Shown piece after piece: positions 21,698 to 29,685 of a stretch of 64,000 nt of DNA (the first letter of the stretch is position 1; every line of letters starts with the position of its first letter). Both the position numbers and the translations under genes were made by a program. The notes below the pieces were generated by a model. That model was not told the origin of the DNA. It did no database searches and worked only from the letters and a program-made list of their open reading frames with translations. The DNA is from Candidatus Amarolinea dominans (GTDB lineage: Bacteria; Chloroflexota; Anaerolineae; SSC4; Amarolineaceae), in assembly GCA_016719785.1 (NCBI GenBank), contig JADJYJ010000001.1, forward strand, positions 186,001 through 250,000, written 5' to 3'.

Positions 21698-22780
21698 TTA
21701 GCGGCCCGGCAGCGTGATGACAAACCGGCAGCCGCGGCCCTTGCCCTCGCTGTGCGCTTCGATGCGGCCGCCGTGAGCTTCGACGATCGCTTTGACAATC
21801 GCCAGCCCCAGCCCGGTGCCGCCGGTTTCACGGCTGCGCGAGCGATCCGCGCGGTAGAACCGATCGAAGACGGCGGCCAGATGCCCCGCCTCCAGCCCTT
21901 CGCCGCTGTCCTGCACCGCCAGCCAGGCTTCCCCCTCACGCAGGCCGGCGCTGATGAACACCTGGCCGTCTGCGGGTGTGTGCCGCAGCGCGTTGAAGAG
22001 CAGATTGAAGAGCACCTGCCGCATGCGGATGGGATCCACCGTGAGTTGCGGCAGCTTGTCTGTTTGATCCGCCAACTGCACGCCTTTTTCGACGGCGAGC
22101 GGCTCCAGGGCCTGCAAGGTCTCGGTCACCAGCGCGTTGAGATCGGTCGGTTGTTTTTCCAGGGGAAGCTGATGGGTTTCGGCCAGTGACAGGTCGCGCA
22201 GATCGTTGACCAGGCGCATGAGGTGGCGCGTCTGCCCGTAGAGATTGGCGATCTCGGCTTCGTCCAGGGCATAGACATGATCCAGCGCGGCGCGCAGGTT
22301 TCCCTCCAGCACGGTCAGGGGCGTGCGCAGTTCATGCGAAACGTCCGCCATCAGGTTGTTGCGCAGCGTTTCGGCGTGCTGCAGGTCGGCCGCCATCTTG
22401 TTGAAGGTGTCGGCAAGCTGCAACATCTCGCGGCTGCCGCGGGCCTTGACGCGTGTGTCCAGATTGCCCGCGCCGATGTGCTGCGCGGCCCGCGCCAGGT
22501 CTGTCATCGGCGCGCTGACGACGCGGCCGATCACCACGCCGGCCATCAGTCCCACCACCAGGGAGAGCGCCATGAAGTTGAGCAAGCGCCGTGCAATCTC
22601 AGCCTGATCCGGCTCGCCATCCGCACCCGGCGCGCCCGGCGTTTGCAGCGTGGGCGCAGCGCCGCTTCCCGGCCCATTCTGCGCATCCCTGTCGAACGTG
22701 ATGGCGAGGAACTGCATGAAGAAGACGAGAAACAACACGCCGCCGATCATCAGGCTGAGCCGAACCCATAACCGGTTCAT
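21698..22780 (-). CDS. sensor histidine kinase
   Basis: The 360-aa kinase has an N-terminal helix (LSLMIGGVLFLVFFMQFLAI), a short external loop of about 40 residues (Gly/Pro-rich), a second helix (FMALSLVVGLMAGVVIG), a HAMP domain and a HisKA H-box with His149 (MADVSHELRTPLTVLEG). The HATPase domain has VLFNLLFNALRHTPADG, DSGEGLEAGHLAAVF, and the G2 box GGTGLGLAIVKAI. The tiny external loop means it probably senses through the membrane or through the neighbouring ABC permease (inference). Its ATG overlaps the stop of the response regulator gene by 4 bases, and the transporter follows. Confidence 0.94.
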   Translation of the reverse strand: MNRLWVRLSLMIGGVLFLVFFMQFLAITFDRDAQNGPGSGAAPTLQTPGAPGADGEPDQAEIARRLLNFMALSLVVGLMAGVVIGRVVSAPMTDLARAAQHIGAGNLDTRVKARGSREMLQLADTFNKMAADLQHAETLRNNLMADVSHELRTPLTVLEGNLRAALDHVYALDEAEIANLYGQTRHLMRLVNDLRDLSLAETHQLPLEKQPTDLNALVTETLQALEPLAVEKGVQLADQTDKLPQLTVDPIRMRQVLFNLLFNALRHTPADGQVFISAGLREGEAWLAVQDSGEGLEAGHLAAVFDRFYRADRSRSRETGGTGLGLAIVKAIVEAHGGRIEAHSEGKGRGCRFVITLPGR

Positions 22781-23484
22781 GGCGCACCGCCGGTCAAGCG
22801 ATAGCCGACGCCGTAGACGGTCTGAATGATCGTCGGATTGTCCGGGTCGTGCTCGATCTTGCGGCGCAAATTGCGCATATGGGTATCGAGCGCCCGCCCC
22901 ATGCCTTCGCTGGCGTAACCGAGGGCCTTATCCAGCAGATCATCGCGGGTCAGGGTGTAGCCCGGATTCTGCATGAACAGGGTGAGCAGATTGAACTCCG
23001 TGCGCGTCAGCTCCACCGGCCGGCCTTCGATCGTCAGCGTGTGCTGGTTGAGATCGAGCCGCAGGTTGCCTGTCACCAGGACCTGGCCGACCGCGCCCGG
23101 CCGTTGATCGAGCCGGGTGCGGCGCAGGAGCGCGTTGACCCGCGCCACCACCTCGCGCGCATTGAACGGCTTGGTGATGTAATCGTCCGCGCCCAGCTCC
23201 AACCCCACGATCTTGTCGGTGTCTTCGACGCGCGCGGTCAGCATGATGATCGGTGTTGCGGCCAGGATGCGATCGGCGCGCACGATGCGCGTCACCTCCC
23301 AGCCATCGCGGTGGGGCATCATCAGGTCAAGGATGACCAGGTCTGGGCGTTCGTGGCGCAGCGTGTGCAGCGCGGCTTCGCCGTCGCCCGCCAGCAGCAC
23401 CAGGTAGCCCGCCTGCTCCAGGTAGGCGCGCAGCACTTTCAGAATAGATCGGTCGTCGTCAACCACCAGGATTCGTTGTGGCAT
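22777..23484 (-). CDS. response regulator transcription factor, OmpR/PhoB family
   Basis: The 235-aa regulator has a receiver domain (VVDDDRSILK with the acidic pair, phospho-acceptor Asp53 in LVILDLMMPHRDGWEV, Lys in DDYITKPFNAREV). A winged-helix DNA-binding domain follows (LTRTEFNLLTLFMQNPGYTL, then VDTHMRNLRRKI-type recognition seen as LDTHMRNLRRKIEHDP, ending TVYGVGYRL). It is first in the operon and shares ATGA with the kinase gene. It has a good promoter at 23553-23581 and likely autoregulates. Confidence 0.95.
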   Translation of the reverse strand: MPQRILVVDDDRSILKVLRAYLEQAGYLVLLAGDGEAALHTLRHERPDLVILDLMMPHRDGWEVTRIVRADRILAATPIIMLTARVEDTDKIVGLELGADDYITKPFNAREVVARVNALLRRTRLDQRPGAVGQVLVTGNLRLDLNQHTLTIEGRPVELTRTEFNLLTLFMQNPGYTLTRDDLLDKALGYASEGMGRALDTHMRNLRRKIEHDPDNPTIIQTVYGVGYRLTGGAP

Positions 23485-23552
23485 AGGCTCATTCTCCCGC
23501 AGTCGTCTGGCGTCTCACAACCGCCAGTGAATATCGCTTCGCTGATGTGATG

Positions 23553-23581
23553 ATAACACAGCAATCTCAAGACAATGTCAA
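23553..23581 (-). promoter_or_regulatory. promoter of the two-component/ABC operon
   Basis: On the minus strand TTGACA (23576-23581), 17-nt spacer, TGTTAT (23553-23558), about 70 bases before the response regulator start. Confidence 0.55.
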
Positions 23582-23949
23582 GAAGTTCTCGAGCGATACA
23601 GTCCGAGCGCACGATCGCGCCCACGCAGCTTGCTGGACACGGATCAACACGGATTTCTTGTCAAGCGGCGTAAAGGCTCAGCCTGCCTGGAATTCAGACA
23701 GGATTCACAGGATTGACAGGATATTCGAACCCTCGTGGCGGTAGTTTTGCACACCACAGAGCAAGAATCCTGTTCATCCTGTTCATCCTGTCAAATCAAC
23801 TTGCAGGGTGAGCAGTTACCAGGCGGCCCAACAAAATCCAGATTCTGTGTAGACGATCTTGAGGATTTCTTGAGATTTCGGTGTTAGCATGGAATTCGTC
23901 GGGGCGCACCGTGATGGTCGCCCGAAATACTCAAGAGGAGTTCCAAACC
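23582..23949. other. intergenic region with short dispersed repeats
   Basis: No gene is supported. It contains AGGATTCACAGGATTGACAG at about 23699 and the complementary AATCCTGTTCATCCTGTTC near 23766, which could pair in a long imperfect hairpin between two divergent genes. A related copy (ATCCTGTACATCCTGTTC) occurs near 48543. An upstream start for the esterase frame at 23881 is not supported because AGAGGAG sits just before 23950. Confidence 0.6.
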
Positions 23950-25023
23950 ATGTTCAGTTCATCAATCACTCATCGCCCTGCCCGGCGCCGTTCGGCGACG
24001 CTGAGGCAAATCGCTGTCGGTCTCCTGGCCCTGCTGGTCAGCAGCATCATGACCGGCTGCGCCGCGCCCGCGCCGGCTGCGCCGGCGGCTACTGCCACCA
24101 CTGCGGCCGCCGCGCCGGCGGCTCCTGCGGCCACTGCCACCACCGCGCCGGCGGCCGCCGCGCCAGCCGGTCGCCCCGCTATGGGCGGCGGCGTGACGGC
24201 GATCAAGGCCACGCCTGCGTTCAAGGATGTGGCTTACGCCAGTGCTTCGGCCACGCAGAAACTCGACATCTACCTGCCCGAGGGCGATGGCCCGTTCCCG
24301 GTCGTCATCAACGTGCATGGCGGCGCGTTCAAGATGGGCGATAAGAGCAATCCGGCCAGCGCGGACGATTTCCTGGCCGCCGGTTACGCCGTGGTCAGCG
24401 TGGACTACCGCCTGAGCGGCGAAGCCCTGGCGCCCGCACAGATTCAGGATGTCAAGGCGGCCGTGCGCTTTCTGCGCGCCAACGCCGCCGCCTACAAGCT
24501 GGCCCCGCAGCGCTTTGCCGCCTTCGGCCAGTCGGCCGGCGGCAGCCTGGTGGCGCTGCTGGGCGCCTCGTGCGGCGCGGCGGCGCTGGAAGGGGCTGAA
24601 TTGGGCAACGCCGAGCAGTCGAGCTGCGTGCAGGCCGTGATTGACTGGTTCGGCCCCACCGATTTCCTGCAGATGGACCAGCAGTTTGCCGGCACCTCCT
24701 GCCCCGCGACCCACGACGCCGCAGACTCGCCTGAATCGCTGGTCGTCGGTGCGGCGATCCAGACCGTGCCCGATAAGGTCAAGCTGGTCAATCCGATCAC
24801 CTACGTCACCGCAGACGCGCCGGCCTTCCTGATCCAGCATGGCACCGCGGACTGCAACGTGCCGCCGCAGCAGGGCCAACTGCTGTACGATGCCCTGCAG
24901 GCCGCCGGTTCAGACAAAGCCACGCTCACCTTCCTCGAAGGCGCAGGCCACGGCGGTTCACAGTTCAGCGACGCCGCCAACATGAAGGTCGTGCTCGATT
25001 TCCTGGCCGCCAACCTAAAGTAG
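23950..25023 (+). CDS. alpha/beta hydrolase (esterase) lipoprotein
   Basis: The 357-aa protein starts with a lipoprotein signal (VGLLALLVSSIMTGC, lipobox Cys), then an Ala/Pro/Thr-rich linker with AATATTAAAAPAA-type repeats. The hydrolase domain has the oxyanion motif VINVHGGAFKMGDKS, a Lys/Ala-rich VSVDYRLSGEALAPAQ, the nucleophile FGQSAGGSL, an acid site in IQHGTADCNVPPQQ and the His in GAGHGGSQF. This layout fits the acetyl-esterase/BD-FAE group that removes acyl groups from small esters or polysaccharides. It would be anchored outside the membrane. Four Cys residues (SC, CP, DC) may form disulfides. AGAGGAG lies 7 bases before the ATG. Confidence 0.9.
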   Translation: MFSSSITHRPARRRSATLRQIAVGLLALLVSSIMTGCAAPAPAAPAATATTAAAAPAAPAATATTAPAAAAPAGRPAMGGGVTAIKATPAFKDVAYASASATQKLDIYLPEGDGPFPVVINVHGGAFKMGDKSNPASADDFLAAGYAVVSVDYRLSGEALAPAQIQDVKAAVRFLRANAAAYKLAPQRFAAFGQSAGGSLVALLGASCGAAALEGAELGNAEQSSCVQAVIDWFGPTDFLQMDQQFAGTSCPATHDAADSPESLVVGAAIQTVPDKVKLVNPITYVTADAPAFLIQHGTADCNVPPQQGQLLYDALQAAGSDKATLTFLEGAGHGGSQFSDAANMKVVLDFLAANLK

Positions 25024-25037
25024 GGGCATGGCCTTGC

Positions 25038-25143
25038 GCCTGCCCGCGTGGGCGACCGCAAGGGTGCGCCCCTACAGATTGAGGCCACCAACCTGAAGGG
25101 CATAGCCTGCCCGCGTGGGCGACCGCAAGGGTGCGCCCCTACA
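25038..25143. repeat. 39-bp direct repeat, two copies (GCCCGCGTGGGC element)
   Basis: A 39-bp sequence starting GCCTGCCCGCGTGGGCGACC occurs at 25038-25076 and again at 25105-25143. Each copy contains the small palindrome GCCCGCGTGGGC and a second stem-forming stretch (ACCGCAAGGGT). It lies after the esterase gene and resembles the other multi-hairpin elements of the window in design. Confidence 0.85.
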
Positions 25144-25181
25144 AATCGAGAAGATACGACGGCCCCATACCGCCCAAAAAC

Positions 25182-25218
25182 AAAGCCCACGGACAGCGTT
25201 TTGCTGTCCGTGGGCTTT
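25182..25218 (-). terminator. terminator of the gatC-gatA-nucleotidyltransferase-aminotransferase operon
   Basis: A perfect 16-bp stem (AAAGCCCACGGACAGC and its complement) with a 5-nt loop. Read on the minus strand it is followed by TTTGTTTTTG, a good intrinsic terminator. On the plus strand the T tract is short, so it may work weakly for the esterase gene as well. Confidence 0.85.
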
Positions 25219-25221
25219 CGA

Positions 25222-25292
25222 CCCCGATCCCCGATCCCCGATCCCCGATCCCCGATCCCCGATCCCCGATCTCTAATCTCCGGTCTCCGATC
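25222..25292. repeat. heptanucleotide array (GATCCCC/GATCTCC, 7-bp period)
   Basis: About ten 7-bp units: GATCCCC repeated, then degenerate units (GATCTCT, AATCTCC, GGTCTCC). On the minus strand this reads GATCGGA-GACCGGA-GATTAGA-GATCGGG, the same heptamer that forms the long array at 59742-60328. It is followed by CTTCGCG simple repeats to about 25352. Confidence 0.85.
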
Positions 25293-25369
25293 TTCGCGCT
25301 TCGCGCTTCGCGCCCTTCGCGCTTCGCGCCCTTCGCAACCTTCGCGTCTTCGCGCTCCAAACTCCGCTC

Positions 25370-26536
25370 TCACCCATGCCGCCGCATGAAACGGTACATC
25401 TTCTCCAGCGCCTGCTCGAGCTTCTCGGTTGCCGTGGCATAGGAACAGCGCACGTAACCGTCACCGCCGACGCCGAAGGCATTGCCGGGCACCACCGCGA
25501 CATGTTCCTCTTGCAGCAGGCCGTTGGCAAACTCCTCATCGCTCATGCCGCTCTTTTGCACCGATGGGAAGGCGTAGAACGCGCCCTGCGGCTCGAAGCA
25601 GTCCAGGCCGATCTCGTTCAAGCCCTTGACGATCAAGCGGCGGCGGCGATCGTAGCTGGCAATCATCGCCTGCACCGCGTCCTCCGCGGCCGGGTCCGAC
25701 AGGGCCACTACGCCGGCCACCTGGCCCGTGGTGGGCGCGGACATGATCGTGAACTGATGCACCTTGCGCATCGCGGCCAGCAGGTCGGCCGGCCCGGCCG
25801 CGTAGCCGATACGCCAACCGGTCATGGCGTAGTTCTTGGACAGCCCGCCCAGCAGGATGGTGCGCTCCTTCATGCCGGGCAGAGCCGGTACGCAGGTGTG
25901 CTGCACGCCGTAGACCAGGCGGTCGTAGATTTCATCGGACAGAACGATCAGGTCATGTTTCTGCGCCACCGCGGCGATTTCGACCATGCGCTCATGGCTC
26001 ATGACCGCGCCGGTTGGATTGTTCGGATAGCCGATCAAGAGGGCTTTGGTGCGGGGAGTGATGGCGGCCTCGATCTGCTGCGCCGTCACCTGGAACTGCG
26101 TTTCGACGTAGGTGGGGATGGGCACAGGCACGCCGCCGGCAAACGTGACTTCCGCGGTGTAGGCCACGAAGCAGGGCTGCGGCACGATCACCTCATCGCC
26201 CGGATCGAGGATAGCGGTCATCGCCAGGTAGAGCGCCTCGGAGACGCCGACGGTGATGAGCAGCTCGGTCTCTGGATCGTACGACACGCCGTAGAGGGCC
26301 GCCAGTTTGGCGGCCACCGCGCGGCGCAGTTCGATCGTGCCAGAGTTAGAGGTGTAGCGCGTTTCTCCGCGCTGCAAGGAGGCAACGCCGGCGTTGCGAA
26401 TAGCATCAGGGGTGACAAAATCTGGCTCGCCGATGCCCAGCGAGATCACATCGGGCATGGTGGCGGCAATGTCGAAGAAGCGGCGAATGCCAGAGGGGGG
26501 CACGCTGGCAACGCGCTGCGAGATACGATCTGACAT
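25370..26536 (-). CDS. pyridoxal phosphate-dependent aminotransferase, class I
   Basis: The 388-aa enzyme belongs to the aspartate/aromatic aminotransferase fold type I group. Seen are ISLGIGEPDFVTP, the cofactor-site TVGVSEALYLAM, YPNNPTGAV (Asn contact), VLSDEIYDRLVY (Asp), the PLP lysine in LLGGLSKNYAMTGWRIGY, and the C-terminal substrate Arg in YVRCSYA. Subgroup I-gamma members of this length act on aspartate, aromatic amino acids or LL-diaminopimelate precursors; substrate cannot be fixed here. It is the last gene of the gatC operon, 41 bases after the nucleotidyltransferase, and is followed by a strong terminator. Confidence 0.93.
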   Translation of the reverse strand: MSDRISQRVASVPPSGIRRFFDIAATMPDVISLGIGEPDFVTPDAIRNAGVASLQRGETRYTSNSGTIELRRAVAAKLAALYGVSYDPETELLITVGVSEALYLAMTAILDPGDEVIVPQPCFVAYTAEVTFAGGVPVPIPTYVETQFQVTAQQIEAAITPRTKALLIGYPNNPTGAVMSHERMVEIAAVAQKHDLIVLSDEIYDRLVYGVQHTCVPALPGMKERTILLGGLSKNYAMTGWRIGYAAGPADLLAAMRKVHQFTIMSAPTTGQVAGVVALSDPAAEDAVQAMIASYDRRRRLIVKGLNEIGLDCFEPQGAFYAFPSVQKSGMSDEEFANGLLQEEHVAVVPGNAFGVGGDGYVRCSYATATEKLEQALEKMYRFMRRHG

Positions 26537-26577
26537 ACGATGGTCCTCCTGCGAATGACGGGGTGGGAGGGGGGGGA

Positions 26578-27570
26578 TCAGGCGGCGCTGAAATCTACCT
26601 GTGACGAATCGCCGACGTTGAGTTTGCGGTAGGCGCCGCGCACGAACGCGCCTTTGCCGATCAGCGATTCGCTGAGCATCGTGTCCCCGATCACGGCATC
26701 TTCATCCACGATCGAATTGCGGATGAGCGAATTCTGCACGCACGCGCCGGCGGCAATGGTGGCGAAGGGGCCAATCACCGAGCCTTCGATGCAGGCATTG
26801 TCGGCAATGTAGACCGGCTGAATGATCGTGGAGTCCACGATGCGCGCCTGGCCCACATACGCGCCGTTGTGCTCCAGCAGGTAGCGATTGGTGTGCAGCA
26901 CCGTCTCCGGCTTGCCGCAATCCTCCCAAACCTCCACCTGCCGCGTGACGAAGCGCGCGCCCTGCTCGATCATCACCTGGAACGCATCGGCCAGGTAGAA
27001 CTCCCCCTTGGTCTGGCGATTTTCGGCCATGAGCTGCTCGATGGCCCGGTTGAGCCAGGCGCCGTCATGAATGTGATAGACGCCCACCACCGCCATGCGC
27101 TGGTCGAAGCCGGCGGGTTTTTCGATCAACTGAGTGACGAGACCGTCCTCGTCGGTCACCGCCACGCCGAAGCGCCGCGGGTCGGCCACTTCTTTGACGT
27201 AGAGGATGCCATCGGCGTCCACCTGCGGGATTTCCAGCAGATTGGCTTCGAAGATGGTGTCCACGAAGATGATCAGGATCGGCCCGGCGATGGCCTCGCG
27301 CGCCAGCCAGATGGCGTGCGCCTGGCCGAGCAGCTCCTTCTGTTCGAAGAAGCGCGCCGGGAAATGATAGTTGGCCTCCACGTATTCCCGAATCTGGTCG
27401 CCCAGGTAGCCAACGATGAAGATCACTTCGTCCAACTCGATGCCTTTGAGCTGGTCGAGGATGTGACCGAGAACCGGCTTGCCGGCCACGTTGAGCAGCG
27501 GCTTGGGTTTGGTGTAGGTGTGAGGGCGCAGACGGGTGCCAAAGCCCGCCAGGGGAATGACAACTTTCAT
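26578..27570 (-). CDS. sugar-phosphate nucleotidyltransferase with left-handed beta-helix
   Basis: The 330-aa protein opens with the pyrophosphorylase signature MKVVIPLAGFGTRLRPHTYT, then KPKPLLNVAGKPVLGHIL. It continues with FIVGYLGDQI, IIFVDTIFE and IEKPAGF. The last 80 residues have the hexapeptide pattern (AYVGQARIVDSTII, NACIEGSVIGPFATIAAGA) of a left-handed beta-helix, as in GlmU, RmlA-long or mannose-1-phosphate guanylyltransferase relatives. It makes an NDP-sugar for glycan synthesis. I start at ATG 27570 after GAGGAGT; the upstream frame to 27675 reads into gatA. It lies 25 bases after gatA. Confidence 0.92.
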   Translation of the reverse strand: MKVVIPLAGFGTRLRPHTYTKPKPLLNVAGKPVLGHILDQLKGIELDEVIFIVGYLGDQIREYVEANYHFPARFFEQKELLGQAHAIWLAREAIAGPILIIFVDTIFEANLLEIPQVDADGILYVKEVADPRRFGVAVTDEDGLVTQLIEKPAGFDQRMAVVGVYHIHDGAWLNRAIEQLMAENRQTKGEFYLADAFQVMIEQGARFVTRQVEVWEDCGKPETVLHTNRYLLEHNGAYVGQARIVDSTIIQPVYIADNACIEGSVIGPFATIAAGACVQNSLIRNSIVDEDAVIGDTMLSESLIGKGAFVRGAYRKLNVGDSSQVDFSAA

Positions 27571-27595
27571 AGCACTGATTGACTCCTCGTTGTTT

Positions 27596-29059
27596 TTACA
27601 GCGGCGGGTGCGGCAAATGCCAGGCGGTGGCCTGCTCGAAGGCGTGCGCAGCGCGCAAGATCTTCTCCTCGCCAAAGGCCGGGCCGAGCAACTGCAGGCC
27701 GATGGGCAGCCCGCTGCTATCGAAGCCGCAGGGCATGGAGAGTCCGCAGTTGCCGGCCAGGTTGAGCGACAGGGTGAAGATGTCGGCCAGGTACATCTGC
27801 AGGGGATCGTCCGCCTTTTCGCCGATCTTGAAGGCAGTGAAGGGCGAGGTGGGGCAGGCCATCACATCTACCTGCGCAAACGCCCGCTCGAAGTCGCGGC
27901 GGATCAGGGTGCGCACCTTCTGCGCGCGCAGGTAATAGGCGTCGTAGTAACCGGCGCTGAGCGCGTAGGCGCCGAGCATGATGCGGCGCTTGACCTCCGG
28001 GCCAAAGCCGGCCCCGCGCGTCTGGCGGTAGTTCTCCCAGATGTCGGTGGCGCCGGCGGAAAGGCCAAAGCGCACGCCGTCGTAACGGGCCAAGTTGGCC
28101 GAGGCCTCGGCTGGCGCGATCAGGTAGTAGACCGGCAGGGCCTCGGCGGTGGTCGGCATGTTGACTTCGATGATCTCCGCGCCCAGGTCGGCCAGTCTGG
28201 CGATGGCCGCGCGCACCGCCTGCTCGGTTTCGGGCTGCATGCCGGCGATGAAATACTCGGCCGGCACGCCGATGCGCATACCGCGCACATCGCCGGTCAG
28301 GGCGCGGCGATAGTCCGGCGTCGGCAGGGGCATGCTGGTGGAATCGAGCGGATCGTGCCCGGCGATGGTTTGCAGGAGGATGGCGGCGTCGGTCACGTCT
28401 TTGCCAAAGACGCCCACCTGGTCGAGCGAAGAGGCAAACGCGATCAGGCCATAGCGGCTGACCCGGCCGTAGCTGGGCTTGAGGCCGACGACGCCGCAGA
28501 AGGAGGCGGGTTGGCGCACGCTGCCGCCGGTGTCGGTGCCGAGCGCGCCCAGGCACAGGTCTGCGGCCACGGCCGCGGCGCTGCCGCCGCTGGAGCCGCC
28601 GGGCACGCGCGTCAGATCCCACGGGTTGTGCGTGGTGCAAAAGGCGGAGTTCTCGGTGGAGGAACCCATGGCGAACTCATCGGTGTTGGTTTTGCCCAGG
28701 AAGACCGCGCCGGCCGCTTCCAGGCGGGCGACCGAGGTGGCAGTGAAGGGGGGGATGAAATCTTCCAGGATGCGCGAGCCGCAGGTGGTGCGCACCCCTT
28801 CCAGGCAGAGCACATCCTTGATGGCGAGAGGAATGCCGAGCAGGGGATGGTCTTCGCCCTGGCTGCGGCGTTGATCCGCGGCCGCGGCCATTTCCAGCGC
28901 CATTTCGGGCACGATGGTCAGGTACGCCTGCAGATCGTTGTCCAGGGCGAGGATGCGGTCGAGCACCGCCTGGGTCAGAGCCAGGGAGGTCAACTGCCCG
29001 CGTTGCAACAGGTCATGCGCGTCGTGAATGGTAAGGCGAAAGAGGTCCACGGCCATCAC
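27596..29059 (-). CDS. gatA: glutamyl-tRNA(Gln)/aspartyl-tRNA(Asn) amidotransferase subunit A
   Basis: This 487-aa amidase is the glutaminase subunit of the GatCAB complex, which converts misacylated Glu-tRNA-Gln (and Asp-tRNA-Asn) to the correct form. The Ser-cisSer-Lys triad is visible: Lys in GIPLAIKDVLCLEGV, and both serines in GGSSGGSAAAVAADLCLGAL followed by GTDTGGSVRQPASFCG. The tunnel-side and C-terminal regions (AGNCGLSMPCGF, LPIGLQLLG) are intact and length is normal. It overlaps gatC by 4 bases. gatB is not in the window. Confidence 0.97.
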   Translation of the reverse strand: MMAVDLFRLTIHDAHDLLQRGQLTSLALTQAVLDRILALDNDLQAYLTIVPEMALEMAAAADQRRSQGEDHPLLGIPLAIKDVLCLEGVRTTCGSRILEDFIPPFTATSVARLEAAGAVFLGKTNTDEFAMGSSTENSAFCTTHNPWDLTRVPGGSSGGSAAAVAADLCLGALGTDTGGSVRQPASFCGVVGLKPSYGRVSRYGLIAFASSLDQVGVFGKDVTDAAILLQTIAGHDPLDSTSMPLPTPDYRRALTGDVRGMRIGVPAEYFIAGMQPETEQAVRAAIARLADLGAEIIEVNMPTTAEALPVYYLIAPAEASANLARYDGVRFGLSAGATDIWENYRQTRGAGFGPEVKRRIMLGAYALSAGYYDAYYLRAQKVRTLIRRDFERAFAQVDVMACPTSPFTAFKIGEKADDPLQMYLADIFTLSLNLAGNCGLSMPCGFDSSGLPIGLQLLGPAFGEEKILRAAHAFEQATAWHLPHPPL

Positions 29060-29349
29060 TCTTCTTCCAGCACCGCGGCCACGCGGAAATGGTTGTCTTC
29101 GGCGTTAGGCGCGTTCGCCAGCACGTCTTCGGTGGGCAGGCAGGGCCGCGCCACGTCCTCGCGCCAGACGTTGGTCAGCGGCAGGACGGAGGCCGTCGCC
29201 TCGATGTCGTCGGTCGCTAGGTTTTGCAGGCGTTGGGCGTAATCGAGGATAGTGGAGAGCTGCGTGCGAAAGCGCTCTTTCTCTTCGGCAGTCAAGCCCA
29301 GCTTCGCCAGCTCGGCAATGTGTTCGACGTCTTGCAGCGTCAGGGCCAT
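29056..29349 (-). CDS. gatC: aspartyl/glutamyl-tRNA amidotransferase subunit C
   Basis: The 97-aa protein has the GatC pattern: VEHIAELAKLGLTAEEKERF at the start and LREDxx-like WREDVARPCLPTEDVLANAP, followed by NAEDNHFRVAAVLEE. GatC wraps around GatA and stabilises the complex. It starts the operon gatC-gatA-nucleotidyltransferase-aminotransferase and shares ATGA with gatA. Confidence 0.96.
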   Translation of the reverse strand: MALTLQDVEHIAELAKLGLTAEEKERFRTQLSTILDYAQRLQNLATDDIEATASVLPLTNVWREDVARPCLPTEDVLANAPNAEDNHFRVAAVLEEE

Positions 29350-29386
29350 AGTTTATGCTCGATGGGTGAGATGCGATCCTGAACAC

Positions 29387-29415
29387 ATTATAGCATCGCC
29401 CGCAGTTGCCAGCAA
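29387..29415 (-). promoter_or_regulatory. gatC operon promoter
   Basis: On the minus strand TTGCTG (29410-29415), 17-nt spacer, perfect TATAAT (29387-29392), about 38 bases before gatC. Confidence 0.65.
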
Positions 29416-29439
29416 GATTAGCGCCGCCTGTACACTCAT

Positions 29440-29685
29440 TCTTCACTGCAAAGGCGCAAAGATGAAAAGGAAAAGTTCCTTGCGTCCTTGCGCTAACTTC
29501 TAACGCAAAGACGCCAGGACGCAAAGGCGCAAAGACAAAAGCAAAAAAACCTTGCGTCCTTGCGTCTCTGCGCCCTGGCGTTAAATTTCTAACGCAAAGA
29601 TCGCAATGGCTCACACAGGGACACAAAGAAGAAATCTCTGTTCTTGGTGTCCTTTGTGTCCCTGTGTGCGAATTTCTAGCGCCGG
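29440..29685. repeat. intergenic inverted repeats (CGCAAAGGCGCAAAG and CACACAGGGACAC hairpins)
   Basis: The 326-base gap between gatC and the surface protein holds no gene. Two repeat groups fill it. Near 29448-29600, CGCAAAGGCGCAAAG units face CTTGCGTCCTTGCGTC units and can form long hairpins. At about 29612-29685, CTCACACAGGGACACAAAG pairs with CTTTGTGTCCCTGTGTG; this second hairpin ends in the stop codon of the surface gene and is copied at 32909-32982. They probably act as 3'-end hairpins for the minus-strand gene. Confidence 0.7.

Noticed and set aside
27536..29242. 568-aa plus-strand gene
   Set aside because: Antisense to gatA and gatC, which are certain.
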